This document shows positions 27,901 to 37,731 of a stretch of DNA of 64,000 nucleotides, piece after piece. The position numbers and the translations under genes are program-made. Origin of the DNA: an uncultured Clostridia bacterium (lineage in GTDB: Bacteria; Bacillota; Clostridia; Lachnospirales; Anaerotignaceae); assembly GCA_945868505.1 (NCBI GenBank), contig CAMBLO010000001.1, positions 145,620 through 209,619 on the forward strand, written 5' to 3'. The notes beneath the pieces were generated by a model. The model was not told the origin of the DNA. It did no database searches and saw only the letters and a list, made by a program, of their open reading frames with translations. Each line of letters begins with the position of its first letter. The first letter of the stretch is position 1.

Positions 27901-29858
27901 GCAATGTGAAGCTGGCGGAATCCGCAGGGTTTTGCTTTGGCGTTAAGCGTGCCATTGAAATGGCATACGAAGAAATTGAAAAAAACAATGACGAGCCTTT
28001 ATATTCTTATGGCCCTCTGATTCATAACAAAGAAGTGACAAACGATCTGGATGCGAAAGGTCTGCACATCATCGAATCTTTGGATGGGATCGAGGAGGGT
28101 ACCGTTGTTATCCGTTCCCACGGTGTTGGCAAATTTTTATATGACGCTTTGGAAGAAAAGGGCATGAAAATGGTGGATGGCACCTGTCCTTTCGTAAAAA
28201 AAATACATAACATCGTAAAAAAGGCTTGGGAAAGCGGCAAAAGCGTCATTATTGCCGGGGATGGCAACCACCCCGAAGTCATGGGCATCAATGGCTGGTG
28301 CGGCAACAGCGCAGTCATTCTGGAAAGCCCCGAAGCGGCAGCGGCGGCAGATCTGCCTGCAGACAAGGAATATGCTGTGGTGGTGCAGACTACCTTCCGC
28401 CAGAGCAAATTTGACGAAATGCTGGATATTTTAAAGGGAAAGGGTCTGTCTTTGGATATTTCCCAGACCATCTGCTCCGCAACGGAGAAGAGACAGAAGG
28501 AAGCCGTTCAACTGTCCCAGAGTGTAGACAAAATGATCGTGATTGGCGACAAAAAAAGCTCCAATACGCAAAAACTGGTGGAAATCTGCAAAAAAAATTG
28601 TGAGAATACCGTTCATATTGAAACAATTTGCGATTTGGTGTTGAAAACTTTTTCGAAGGATGATAAAATAGGTATAACTGCAGGTGCGTCCACACCGCCT
28701 GCAATAATTAAGGAGGTAGTAGTTACTATGAGCGAATTTGAAAATGCACAGAATTTAGGAGAGGAAGTAAGCTTTGAGCAGATGTTGGAAGAATCCCTCG
28801 TTACACTGCATACTGGCGATGTTGTAAAAGGCACAGTTATCCAGGTAGTTGGCGAAGAAGTTTCCGTTAATCTGGGTTTCAAATCTGACGGTGTTATCCC
28901 CAGAGGCGAATTCAGCAGAGATACAACAGTAGTTCCCAGCAAGGTAGTTCAGCCCGGCGATGAAATCGAAGTTTTCGTTGTTCGTGTGAACGATGGCGAC
29001 GGCAATGTTCTGCTGTCCAGAAAACGCATCGAAGAACAGAAGGGCATGGAAGATATCGAAAAGGCTTTCAACGAAAAAACAGTTGTTACAGGTACAGTAA
29101 CAGACGTTGTGAAAGGCGGCCTGATCGCAGTTGTAAATGGTGTAAGAGTATTCATCCCCTCTTCCCAGGTTTCCAATAGATTCATCGAAGACCTGAGCGT
29201 ATTCAAAGGCCAGGAACTGGAATTCAACATCATCGAAATGGATAGAGTAAAACGTCGTATCATTGGCGGCAGAAAAGCTCTGGTTGAACAGGAAATCGCA
29301 GCGAAGAGAGCAGCTCTGTTCGAAACAATCGAAGTTGGCTCCAAGATCGCTGGCACAGTATCCAGACTGACAGATTTCGGTGCTTTCGTTGATCTGGGCG
29401 GCGTAGACGGTCTGATCCACATTTCCGAAATGAGCTGGGGCAGAATCTCCAACCCCAGAGAAGTGCTGAAAGAAGGCCAGGCAGTTGAAGTATTCGTTCT
29501 GGATGTAGACAAAGAAAAAGGCAAAATCAGCCTGTCCCTGAAAGATGCCAACATGAACCCTTGGAAACTGGCAGCAGATAAATATGCAGTTGGTTCCATC
29601 GTAGAAGGTAAGGTTGTTCGCATGGTACCTTTCGGTGCTTTCGTTGAACTAGAACCCGGCGTAGATGGTCTGGTACACATCTCTCAGATTGCTAACAAAC
29701 ACGTTGTAAAACCCGAAGATGAACTGAAGGTTGGCGAAATCATCAACGTGAAGGTTCTGGAAGTAAATTCCGAACAGAAAAAAATCAGCCTCTCCAAGAG
29801 ACAGGCAGACGCTCCTGTGGAAGAAGCTCCTGCAGAAGAAGCTCCCGCAGCAGAATAA
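27897..29858 (+). CDS. ispH: bifunctional 4-hydroxy-3-methylbut-2-enyl diphosphate reductase / ribosomal protein S1
   Basis: IspH: KLAESAGFCFGVKRAIEMA, GDGNHPEVMGINGW; C-terminal half has four S1 motifs, e.g. GTVSRLTDFGAFVDLGGVDGLIHISEMSW. Confidence 0.95.
   Translation: MSNVKLAESAGFCFGVKRAIEMAYEEIEKNNDEPLYSYGPLIHNKEVTNDLDAKGLHIIESLDGIEEGTVVIRSHGVGKFLYDALEEKGMKMVDGTCPFVKKIHNIVKKAWESGKSVIIAGDGNHPEVMGINGWCGNSAVILESPEAAAAADLPADKEYAVVVQTTFRQSKFDEMLDILKGKGLSLDISQTICSATEKRQKEAVQLSQSVDKMIVIGDKKSSNTQKLVEICKKNCENTVHIETICDLVLKTFSKDDKIGITAGASTPPAIIKEVVVTMSEFENAQNLGEEVSFEQMLEESLVTLHTGDVVKGTVIQVVGEEVSVNLGFKSDGVIPRGEFSRDTTVVPSKVVQPGDEIEVFVVRVNDGDGNVLLSRKRIEEQKGMEDIEKAFNEKTVVTGTVTDVVKGGLIAVVNGVRVFIPSSQVSNRFIEDLSVFKGQELEFNIIEMDRVKRRIIGGRKALVEQEIAAKRAALFETIEVGSKIAGTVSRLTDFGAFVDLGGVDGLIHISEMSWGRISNPREVLKEGQAVEVFVLDVDKEKGKISLSLKDANMNPWKLAADKYAVGSIVEGKVVRMVPFGAFVELEPGVDGLVHISQIANKHVVKPEDELKVGEIINVKVLEVNSEQKKISLSKRQADAPVEEAPAEEAPAAE
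28641..28669 (+). promoter_or_regulatory. candidate internal promoter for the S1 half
   Basis: TTGAAA-N17-TAAAAT inside ispH 3' region; followed by AAGGAGG and in-frame ATG at 28728. Confidence 0.6.
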
Positions 29859-29871
29859 TCCCGTGTGCAAA

Positions 29872-29908
29872 AGCTCCCATTGTGGCGTGACCATGGTGGG
29901 AGTTTTTT
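29872..29908 (+). terminator. terminator after ispH-rpsA
   Basis: CTCCCATTGTGG...CCATGGTGGGAGTTTTTT. Confidence 0.8.
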
Positions 29909-30148
29909 CATTTTCCTATCTTCAATCGCATATAAAAATTTTTTTCATAGACATTTTTTGCGAAATGCAATGAAAGATTTTCATGCGGAAAAGAAAAGCC
30001 TTAGAAATCGGACTTTTCTATATTTTTAAAGTAAAATCAAGGGTTTTATTAAAATTTCTATATATGCAGGTTTTGAATAATATTAAAAAAATTCATAGAA
30101 AAGCCTGATTTATAGAAAAAACATTAGAAAACAATAAAAAAACCGACA

Positions 30149-30177
30149 TTGTTATGCAGACGATTTTATGATATACT
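30149..30177 (+). promoter_or_regulatory. deoC promoter
   Basis: TTGTTA-N17-TATACT. Confidence 0.6.
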
Positions 30178-30212
30178 TTAAAGTAATTTAGTGGGATAGA
30201 GGAGGAAAGTGC

Positions 30213-30872
30213 ATGGAAAAATGTGAAATTTTCCATTTTATCGACCATACATTGCTGAAACAGGACGCAGTTTGGGAACAGATTCGCGAAATTTGTTTGC
30301 AGGGTATGGAATGCGATACTGCTTCCGTATGTATCCCTCCTTCTTTTGTAAAGCAGGCAGCTGATTTTGTGGAAGGAAAACTTCCCATCTGCACAGTCAT
30401 TGGTTTTCCGAATGGATACCAGACTACAGCGGTAAAAGCTTTTGAAGCGGCAGAAGCTGTGAAGGATGGTGCGGCTGAGATCGATATGGTCATCAATATC
30501 GGCTGGGCAAAGGCAAAACGGTATGACGATATCCTGCAGGAGATCGATACAGTCAAGGATGCCTGCGGCGGGAAGCTGCTGAAGGTCATCATTGAAACCT
30601 GCCTTTTGACAGAAGAAGAAAAAATCGCTCTTTGCAATGTGGTGAGCCGCTCTAAGGCGGAATTCATCAAAACCAGCACAGGCTTTGCCGGCGGCGGAGC
30701 AACGCTGGAAGATATCCGACTGTTCAAAAAATATGTGACAAGGGATACGAAGATCAAGGCCGCAGGCGGCATCAGATCCGTTGCCGATGCGGAAGCATTC
30801 CTGGCAGCAGGGGCGGATCGGCTGGGGACCAGCTCTCTTCTTGCCATGCTGAAGCAGGAAATCGGGAAATAA
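30213..30872 (+). CDS. deoC: deoxyribose-phosphate aldolase
   Basis: IDHTLLKQDA, VCIPPSFVKQA, IGFPNGYQTTAVKAFE, KVIIETCLLTEEE, EFIKTSTGF, IKAAGGIRS. Confidence 0.95.
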   Translation: MEKCEIFHFIDHTLLKQDAVWEQIREICLQGMECDTASVCIPPSFVKQAADFVEGKLPICTVIGFPNGYQTTAVKAFEAAEAVKDGAAEIDMVINIGWAKAKRYDDILQEIDTVKDACGGKLLKVIIETCLLTEEEKIALCNVVSRSKAEFIKTSTGFAGGGATLEDIRLFKKYVTRDTKIKAAGGIRSVADAEAFLAAGADRLGTSSLLAMLKQEIGK

Positions 30873-30956
30873 GCCCATAAATATGCAGAAGAGAATTCCA
30901 TGCATATTTCATAAAAATAAACGGAAATGGGAAGAACAAAAAAGGAGGAGTTTACA

Positions 30957-31742
30957 ATGAGTTTATTCAAGAAATTTGCAGCAATGACACTGGCACTGAC
31001 AATGGCATTCAGCTTTGCAGCATGTGGTGGTTCTCAGGAGGCACCTGCTGATGATGCAGCAGCTGATGGCAAAACTTACATCATTGCTACAGACACAACA
31101 TTCGCACCTTTCGAATTCCAGAATGATGCCGGCGAATATATTGGTATCGACTTGGATCTGCTGGCAGCAATCGCAGAAGATCAGGGCTTCCAGTATGAAC
31201 TGCAGTATCTGGGCTTCAACGCAGCAGTACAGGCTCTGGAATCCGGTCAGGCTGACGGCGTTATCGCTGGTATGTCCATCACAGAAGAAAGACAGCAGAA
31301 ATTCGATTTCTCCGAAGCTTACTTCGACAGCGGCGTTGTAATGGGTATCGCAGCAGATAACGAAGAAATCACATCTTATGAAGACCTGGCTGGCAAGAAA
31401 GTAGCAGTTAAGATTGGTACAGAAGGGCAGGCATTTGCTGAATCCATCAAAGACCAGTATGGTTTTGAAACAGTAACATTCGATACTTCCGATGCAATGT
31501 ATCTGGATGTAAAAGGCGGCAATTCTGTAGCTTGCTTCGAAGACTATCCTGTAATGGGTTATGGCATTTCTCAGGGCAACGGTCTGAAAATGGTAACAGA
31601 AAAAGAACAGGGCAGCTCTTACGGTTTCGCAGTTGGCAAAGAAAAGAATGCAGAACTGCTGGAAATGTTCAACACAGGTCTTGCTAACCTGAAAGAAAGT
31701 GGCAAATATCAGGAAATTCTGGATACATACATCCAGGAATAA
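30957..31742 (+). CDS. amino-acid ABC transporter substrate-binding lipoprotein
   Basis: Lipobox FSFAACGG; YIIATDTTFAPFEFQNDAGEYIGIDLDLL (SBP family 3). Confidence 0.93.
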   Translation: MSLFKKFAAMTLALTMAFSFAACGGSQEAPADDAAADGKTYIIATDTTFAPFEFQNDAGEYIGIDLDLLAAIAEDQGFQYELQYLGFNAAVQALESGQADGVIAGMSITEERQQKFDFSEAYFDSGVVMGIAADNEEITSYEDLAGKKVAVKIGTEGQAFAESIKDQYGFETVTFDTSDAMYLDVKGGNSVACFEDYPVMGYGISQGNGLKMVTEKEQGSSYGFAVGKEKNAELLEMFNTGLANLKESGKYQEILDTYIQE

Positions 31743-31763
31743 TTCCTTAAGGAGTAGTGCCTC

Positions 31764-32420
31764 ATGAGTAGTTTTTTTGAGTATGTAGGACAGTGTATGC
31801 CCCAGCTTTTAACAGGGTTGGGTCTTACATTGCAAATGACAATTCTTTCTTTGATTTTGGCAGTTGTGATCGGGTTAGTGGCTTGTCTGTTCAGCATTTC
31901 CAAGGTGAAGCCATTGAATTGGATTTCCGGTATTTATCTGAGTTTAATTCGTGGGACACCCTTGATGGTACAGGCATTCTTCATCTACTTTGGTATCACG
32001 GGTGCTATGAATATTCGGATTACATCCTTTACGGCATCTATCATTGTTTTATGTTTGAATGCCGGTGCATATCTGTCTGAGATTTTCAGAAGCGGTATCG
32101 CAGCGGTAAACAAAGGACAGATGGAGGCTGCAAGGAGTTTGGGTCTGCCTTACGGTGTAGCGATGAGAAAAATCATCCTGCCTCAGGCGATTCGTATCGT
32201 TATCCCTTCCGTACTGAACCAGTTCATCATCACATTGAAGGATACCTCTATCCTGTCTGTTATCGGCTGTGCCGAATTGATGCGTCAGGGTCAGCAGATT
32301 GTTGCACGTAATTTCCGTAGCTTTGAAACCTATGCCATCATTGCGATTATGTATTATATTGTCGTAGTGTTCCTGACGAAGGTCTTTCAGATTATTGAAA
32401 GGAGGCTGGCAAACAAATGA
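31764..32420 (+). CDS. amino-acid ABC transporter permease
   Basis: [47 protein letters not shown]. Confidence 0.93.
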   Translation: MSSFFEYVGQCMPQLLTGLGLTLQMTILSLILAVVIGLVACLFSISKVKPLNWISGIYLSLIRGTPLMVQAFFIYFGITGAMNIRITSFTASIIVLCLNAGAYLSEIFRSGIAAVNKGQMEAARSLGLPYGVAMRKIILPQAIRIVIPSVLNQFIITLKDTSILSVIGCAELMRQGQQIVARNFRSFETYAIIAIMYYIVVVFLTKVFQIIERRLANK

Positions 32421-33145
32421 TCAAGGTAAAAGTTGAACAGTTGAAAAAAAGCTTTGGCAGCCTGGAAGTATTAAAGGGTATCGACTTGGAAGTCAAAGAA
32501 GGGGAAGTAGTTTGTCTGATTGGTCCTTCCGGTTCCGGCAAGTCTACATTTCTGCGTTGCCTGAATCGTCTGGAAGAAACGACTGCAGGTACTGTAATTG
32601 TCGATGATAATGATATCACCGATCCAAAATGCAATATCAACAAGGTTAGGGAGAACATCGGCATGGTGTTCCAGCAGTTTAATCTGTTCCCTCACCTGAA
32701 TGTTTTGGAAAATATTATGCTGGCGCCTGTGGACAGAAAGAAAATGTCCAAGGAAGAAGCAAAGCAGACTGCTGAACGCCTGCTGGCAACAGTAGGTCTG
32801 GCGGAAAAGGCAGCGGAATATCCGGCGAATCTTTCCGGCGGTCAGCAGCAGCGTGTTGCCATTGCCCGCGCATTGGCGATGAAACCTGATATCATGCTGT
32901 TCGATGAACCCACATCTGCGCTGGACCCTGAAATGGTAGGCGAAGTTTTGGAAGTAATGAAACAGCTGGCGAGAGACGGTATGACTATGATCGTTGTTAC
33001 CCATGAAATGGGCTTCGCAAGAGAAGTGGCAGACCGTGTCATCTTCATGGATGGCGGTTACATCGTGGAACAGGGGACACCGGCAGAGGTGTTTGGTAAC
33101 CCTCAGAATAAGAGAACACAGGATTTCCTGAATAAGGTTCTTTAA
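32417..33145 (+). CDS. amino-acid ABC transporter ATP-binding protein
   Basis: [38 protein letters not shown]. Confidence 0.95.
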   Translation: MIKVKVEQLKKSFGSLEVLKGIDLEVKEGEVVCLIGPSGSGKSTFLRCLNRLEETTAGTVIVDDNDITDPKCNINKVRENIGMVFQQFNLFPHLNVLENIMLAPVDRKKMSKEEAKQTAERLLATVGLAEKAAEYPANLSGGQQQRVAIARALAMKPDIMLFDEPTSALDPEMVGEVLEVMKQLARDGMTMIVVTHEMGFAREVADRVIFMDGGYIVEQGTPAEVFGNPQNKRTQDFLNKVL

Positions 33146-33158
33146 GTGAAAACAGAAA

Positions 33159-33188
33159 CGGCAGAATCGAAAGATTTTGCCGTTTTTT
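33159..33188 (+). terminator. terminator
   Basis: ACGGCAGAATCGAAAGATTTTGCCGTTTTTT. Confidence 0.8.
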
Positions 33189-33292
33189 GTATGCAATTTT
33201 AAAATAGCATCTCTTGTAAGGTTTTCTGGACAAATGAACAAAAAATGGTACTCTAAAAAATACATAAAATACAAAAGAAAAGAGGAAAGAGC

Positions 33293-33985
33293 ATGATTGC
33301 AGTAATTGTAAATACCCTGACGGTACTGATTGGCAGTGCCATTGGCTTATTATTGAAAAAGGGGATTCCCGAACGGATTACAGATACCCTGATGAAGGGA
33401 ATTGGTTTTTGTACCCTCTATATTGGTTGGAGTGGCACCCTGAAAGGGGGAAATACGTTGGTGTTGATTCTTTCCATGGCTATTGGCGTTGTCATCGGGG
33501 AAGGTCTGGATTTAGATGATAAACTAAATCGTTTTGCCACAGGTGTAGAGAACCGCTTCAAAAAAGGCGGCGAAAAGATATCCCTGGCGGAAGGCTTTGT
33601 GACAGCATCCCTGCTGTTCTGCGTGGGGGCCATGACCATCGTTGGTTCCTTGCAGGCGGGGCTTTCCGGGGATTATGAAATGCTGTATACCAAATCTGTA
33701 CTGGATTTGATTTCCTCTATGGTATTTGCTTCTTCCTTGGGTATCGGTGTTATGCTGGCAGGGGGCTTTGTTCTGGTTTTTCAGGGGGGAATCGTATTGC
33801 TGGCACAATTCGTGGCACCATTCCTGACGGATGCAGTCATTGCAGAAATGGTATGCTCCGGCTCCCTCATTATTTTTGCTTTGGGGCTGAATATCGTGGG
33901 CATCACAAAGCTGAAGGTGCTGAATTTCCTTCCTGCTATTTTCCTGCCCATCTTGCTTTGTCCCGTGTTAAATATGGTGATGTAA
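33293..33985 (+). CDS. DUF554 family membrane protein
   Basis: GLLLKKGIPERITDTLMKGIGFCTLYIGWSGTLKG. Confidence 0.85.
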   Translation: MIAVIVNTLTVLIGSAIGLLLKKGIPERITDTLMKGIGFCTLYIGWSGTLKGGNTLVLILSMAIGVVIGEGLDLDDKLNRFATGVENRFKKGGEKISLAEGFVTASLLFCVGAMTIVGSLQAGLSGDYEMLYTKSVLDLISSMVFASSLGIGVMLAGGFVLVFQGGIVLLAQFVAPFLTDAVIAEMVCSGSLIIFALGLNIVGITKLKVLNFLPAIFLPILLCPVLNMVM

Positions 33986-33986
33986 A

Positions 33987-34010
33987 AAAAGAGTCCGATT
34001 GGACTCTTTT
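33987..34010. terminator. bidirectional terminator
   Basis: AAAAGAGTCCGATTGGACTCTTTT between convergent genes. Confidence 0.75.
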
Positions 34011-34011
34011 G

Positions 34012-35199
34012 CTATTCAATGAAAAATTGCTGGGGCATTGGTTGGCTGGCGAAAAGGAGAGGTGCCAGACTATAGGCATAGCTACCGGCGTGGTTGAAAG
34101 TCACCAAATCTCCGATGTGTCCTTTTTTGACAACAACATTCTTTGCCATGATATCTGCACCGGAGCAAAGATGTCCGGCGATATCTACCACTTCCGTTTC
34201 TGTGCTTTCGGAGAGAACGTTGATATCATAACTGTCGTTTTCTGTGGCAAAGGGTTCATAGGAAGCGCCCATGTGGTCGTGACGGAAGGGCAGGAGCATC
34301 TGCCGTAAAACAGGCTTGAAAAAACCGTTGGCACCATTTTTGACGATATAGAAGGTCTTGCCGTGGGAATGCTTGATATCAATGATTTCCGTTACATAAG
34401 TACCGCAGTCGCAGGCGAGAAAACGCCCGCTTTCCAGCAGGAGCTTTGCGGAAAGGTCGCCTTTGTGTTTGTCGATGGAGCAGGAAACAGCCGCTTGCAG
34501 TTTCCCGAAATCCAAAGGAGATTGCTTGGTTTTATCATAAACCTTGCCGATACCGCCGCCGAAATTGATGTAGTCCAACTTTGTACCAAGGTGGTTCTGC
34601 AATTTCACTGCCAAGTCCAAAACAGTATCATAATACCGCCCCAGTTTTTCCGTATCCAAAACCTGAGAACGGATATGAATATGAAGCCCGTTGATTGTAA
34701 GATGGGGATACTTTTCTATAAAATTCGTTTCCCAGATGATACTTTCATCAATGCCGAATTTAGAAGGAGCTTGCGGTGTGCCGTCCGTGGTGAAATCAGG
34801 ATGGATTCGTAAGCCTGCTGCCAATTTTAGATTGCGTTCAGCGGCTGCTTCTTCTAGGAGAGAAAGGACATACAGGCTGTCGGCGATGATATGGCATTTT
34901 CCCATGACCTGAGCCATGTCCTCTCTGGTGGGGGCAGGGCAGGAATAATAGATATTTTCCGCAGGCATACCTGCCGCTAAAGCCAAATCCACTTCCTTTG
35001 CGGATGCGGCATCTGCGCCGATACCTAAGGACGCCATCTTTTTCAATAGGGGCGGAAAGGGGTTTGCCTTGATGGAAAAAAGAATGTCAAAGGCAGGAAA
35101 GGTTTTGTGCAGAATAGATGCCTGTTCTGAAAGGATGCTGCCATCATATATATAGAAGGGAGCGGGATGTGCCGCTCTGATTTTTTCGATAGAATGCAT
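34012..35199 (-). CDS. fold-type III PLP-dependent decarboxylase (Orn/DAP/Arg decarboxylase-2 family)
   Basis: APFYIYDGSILSEQ, FSIKANPFPPLLKKMASLGIGADAASAKEVDLAL, NFGGGIG; substrate not assignable. Confidence 0.8.
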   Translation of the reverse strand: MHSIEKIRAAHPAPFYIYDGSILSEQASILHKTFPAFDILFSIKANPFPPLLKKMASLGIGADAASAKEVDLALAAGMPAENIYYSCPAPTREDMAQVMGKCHIIADSLYVLSLLEEAAAERNLKLAAGLRIHPDFTTDGTPQAPSKFGIDESIIWETNFIEKYPHLTINGLHIHIRSQVLDTEKLGRYYDTVLDLAVKLQNHLGTKLDYINFGGGIGKVYDKTKQSPLDFGKLQAAVSCSIDKHKGDLSAKLLLESGRFLACDCGTYVTEIIDIKHSHGKTFYIVKNGANGFFKPVLRQMLLPFRHDHMGASYEPFATENDSYDINVLSESTETEVVDIAGHLCSGADIMAKNVVVKKGHIGDLVTFNHAGSYAYSLAPLLFASQPMPQQFFIE

Positions 35200-35299
35200 A
35201 AAAAGCCTCCTTTTGGGGTATAAATAGACAAACGTCCTTCCTCCATTATATTCCATAGGGAGAAACCTTGCAAGGAGAAGGGAATTTACTGAAAAACCC

Positions 35300-35328
35300 T
35301 TGCAAATCAAGGGGAAAAATGGTATAGT
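35300..35328 (+). promoter_or_regulatory. promoter of rimP-nusA operon
   Basis: TTGCAA-N17-TATAGT. Confidence 0.65.
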
Positions 35329-35426
35329 AATTTACAGTAAAGATATAAGTTGTCGGCGAAAAGAGTGGGTAAACAAACCCGCTCTTTGTTGTTGTATAGG
35401 AGATTTTTGAAAAAAGAGGTGTAAAA

Positions 35427-35894
35427 ATGGCGAAAGGAAGCAACACAGAAAGCAAAGTGCTGCCTCTTCTGGAACCCATCGTGGATGCCAATGGTCTGGA
35501 ATTGGTAGATCTGGAATTTGTAAAGGAAGGCGTGAACTGGTACCTGCGCGTATATATTGACAAGGAAGGCGGCGTCAACATCGATGACTGCGAACTGGTG
35601 AGCCGTGCGCTGGAAGCTAAGCTGGATGAGGCTGACCCTATCGAGCAGGCATATATTTTGGAAGTAAGCTCCCCCGGTATCGACAGACCTCTGAAAAAAG
35701 AGGCTGATTTCGTGAAATATCAGGGCGAGATCATCGATGTGAAGCTGTATAAGCCCCAGAATGGCAGCAAGCAGTATCAGGGCAAGCTGCTGGGACTGGA
35801 AAACGGCGTGCTTTCCATTGAAGAAGAAAACGGCAATGTAGTGACATTTGAACATAAAGATACAGCCAGCGTGAGACTGGCAGTGATCTTCTAA
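35427..35894 (+). CDS. rimP: ribosome maturation factor RimP
   Basis: LELVDLEFVKEGVNWYLRVYIDKEGGVNIDDCELVSR; EVSSPGIDRPLK. Confidence 0.95.
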   Translation: MAKGSNTESKVLPLLEPIVDANGLELVDLEFVKEGVNWYLRVYIDKEGGVNIDDCELVSRALEAKLDEADPIEQAYILEVSSPGIDRPLKKEADFVKYQGEIIDVKLYKPQNGSKQYQGKLLGLENGVLSIEEENGNVVTFEHKDTASVRLAVIF

Positions 35895-35915
35895 CAAAAG
35901 GGAGGAATCTGGAAA

Positions 35916-37088
35916 ATGGATAGTAAAGAATTTTTGGATGCACTGAACCTGGTTGCAAAGGAAAAGGGCATCGACAAGGAAGTTATTTTTGAAGCCATCG
36001 AAGCATCTTTGGTTTCTGCATGCAAGAAAAACTTCGGTACAAGCCAGAATATCAAAGTAATTATCGACAGAGAAACGGGCAACGTTGCCTGTTATGCACA
36101 GAAAACTGTAGCTGATCCTGTGGAAGATCCTCAGCTGGAAATCTCCATCGAAATGGCTCGCGTGCTGAACCCCAACTATGTGGTTGGCGACGTGGTAGAC
36201 CTGGAAGTAACACCCAAGGATTTCGGCAGAATTTCCGCCCAGACAGCAAAACAGGTTGTCGTGCAGAAATTCCGTGAAGCGGAAAGAGAAATCCTGTTCA
36301 ATCAGTACATCACAAAGGAACGGGAAGTGGTAACAGCCATCGTTCAGAGAAAAGAACGCAGAAACGTGATCGTGCAGATGGGCAAGATCGATGCGGTTCT
36401 GGCTGCCAATGAACAGATCCCCGGGGAACAGTACAACTTCATGGATCGTGTGAAGGTATATGTTCTGGAAGTAAAACAGACCACAAAAGGCCCTCAGATT
36501 TTCGTTTCCAGAACCCACCCCGAACTGGTAAAACGCCTCTTTGAACAGGAAGTGCCCGAAGTACATGATGGTACTGTAGAAATCAAGAGCATTGCCAGAG
36601 AAGCGGGCAGCAGAACAAAGATCGCTGTTTATTCCAAAAACGAAAACGTTGATGCGCTGGGTGCCTGCGTAGGTCAGAACGGTTACAGAGTCAATGTCAT
36701 CGTAAACGAACTGGGCGGCGAAAAGATCGATGTGATCAACTGGAGCGAAGACCCCAAGGAATTTATTGCAGCAGCCCTGAGCCCTTCCAAGGTTCTGGAA
36801 GTTGCTCTGAACGAAGCAGAACAGAGCGCAAAGATCGTTGTGCCTGACCATCAGTTGTCTCTGGCGATTGGTAAAGAAGGTCAGAACGCAAGACTGTCTG
36901 CAAAACTGACAGGCTGGAGAATCGACATCAAGAGCGAAACACAGGCAAGAGAAACAAACTTCCTGGCAGAAGACCCCGTAGAGGAAGAAGTTGCAGCAGA
37001 AGAAGCTGTTGTAGAAGAAACAGCAGAAGAAATGGATGCGCTGGAAGCAATCGATGCAATCGAAGCTGACCCCGAAGCAGAAGCGTAA
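35916..37088 (+). CDS. nusA: transcription termination/antitermination protein NusA
   Basis: ALNLVAKEKGIDKEVIFEAIEASLVSACKK; S1 and KH domains; RTHPELVKRLFEQEVPEV. Confidence 0.95.
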   Translation: MDSKEFLDALNLVAKEKGIDKEVIFEAIEASLVSACKKNFGTSQNIKVIIDRETGNVACYAQKTVADPVEDPQLEISIEMARVLNPNYVVGDVVDLEVTPKDFGRISAQTAKQVVVQKFREAEREILFNQYITKEREVVTAIVQRKERRNVIVQMGKIDAVLAANEQIPGEQYNFMDRVKVYVLEVKQTTKGPQIFVSRTHPELVKRLFEQEVPEVHDGTVEIKSIAREAGSRTKIAVYSKNENVDALGACVGQNGYRVNVIVNELGGEKIDVINWSEDPKEFIAAALSPSKVLEVALNEAEQSAKIVVPDHQLSLAIGKEGQNARLSAKLTGWRIDIKSETQARETNFLAEDPVEEEVAAEEAVVEETAEEMDALEAIDAIEADPEAEA

Positions 37089-37103
37089 GAGGGAGGAGAG
37101 CGT

Positions 37104-37379
37104 ATGAAGCAGAGAAAAGTACCTCTCAGAAAATGCACCGGCTGCCAGGAAATGAAAAATAAAAAAGAACTCATCCGTATCGTGAGAAACGACGAAGGCG
37201 AGTTTTCTTTGGACCGCACCGGCAAAAAGCCTGGTCGCGGCGCATATATTTGTCCCAATGGGGAATGTCTGGCGAAAGCACAGAAATCCAAAGGGCTGGA
37301 ACGCTCCTTCAAGGCACCTGTGCCCAAGGAAGTGTATGAACAGCTGCTGAATGAACTGGAGGAAGAAACGAATGTATAA
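37104..37379 (+). CDS. ylxR: YlxR/RnpM-family RNA-binding protein
   Basis: KVPLRKCTGCQEMKNKKELIRIVRN, GRGAYICPNGECL. Confidence 0.92.
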   Translation: MKQRKVPLRKCTGCQEMKNKKELIRIVRNDEGEFSLDRTGKKPGRGAYICPNGECLAKAQKSKGLERSFKAPVPKEVYEQLLNELEEETNV

Positions 37380-37704
37380 ATTCCTTTCTCTTTTGGGGCT
37401 TTGCAAGCGGGCAGGCAAGCTGGCCGCAGGCGAAGTGGCAGCAGAACAGGCGGTACGCAAGAAGCAGGCGTATCTGCTGATTTTATCGGAAGATGCTTCT
37501 AAAAATACAAAAAAGAAATTTACAAATTCCGCAGCGTATTATGAATTGCCTTTGATAGAGGCAGGGACGAAACAGGAATTGGGCAGAGCCATCGGCGCTG
37601 ATATGCGCTCCATCATCGCGATCACCGAAGAAGGCTTTGCGAAGAAATTGAGACAGCTTGCGGAAGAGATCATAGAGAATAGAACGAAGGTCGGTGGGGA
37701 TTGA
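37372..37704 (+). CDS. ylxQ: L7Ae-family ribosomal protein (YlxQ)
   Basis: FLSLLGLCKRAGKLAAGEVAAEQAVRKKQAYLLILSEDASKNT. Confidence 0.9.
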   Translation: MYKFLSLLGLCKRAGKLAAGEVAAEQAVRKKQAYLLILSEDASKNTKKKFTNSAAYYELPLIEAGTKQELGRAIGADMRSIIAITEEGFAKKLRQLAEEIIENRTKVGGD

Positions 37705-37731
37705 TCTTCGGGAAAGACGAGGTGTTGTGGA

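Noticed and set aside
34012-35199. Assigning the PLP decarboxylase as lysA, nspC or speA
   Set aside because: Fold-type III family is clear, but substrate-specificity residues cannot be judged without alignment, so no symbol was given.
35307-37460. 717-aa minus-strand ORF across rimP, nusA and ylxR
   Set aside because: Antisense to three well-supported genes; low-complexity F/C/H/Q composition.
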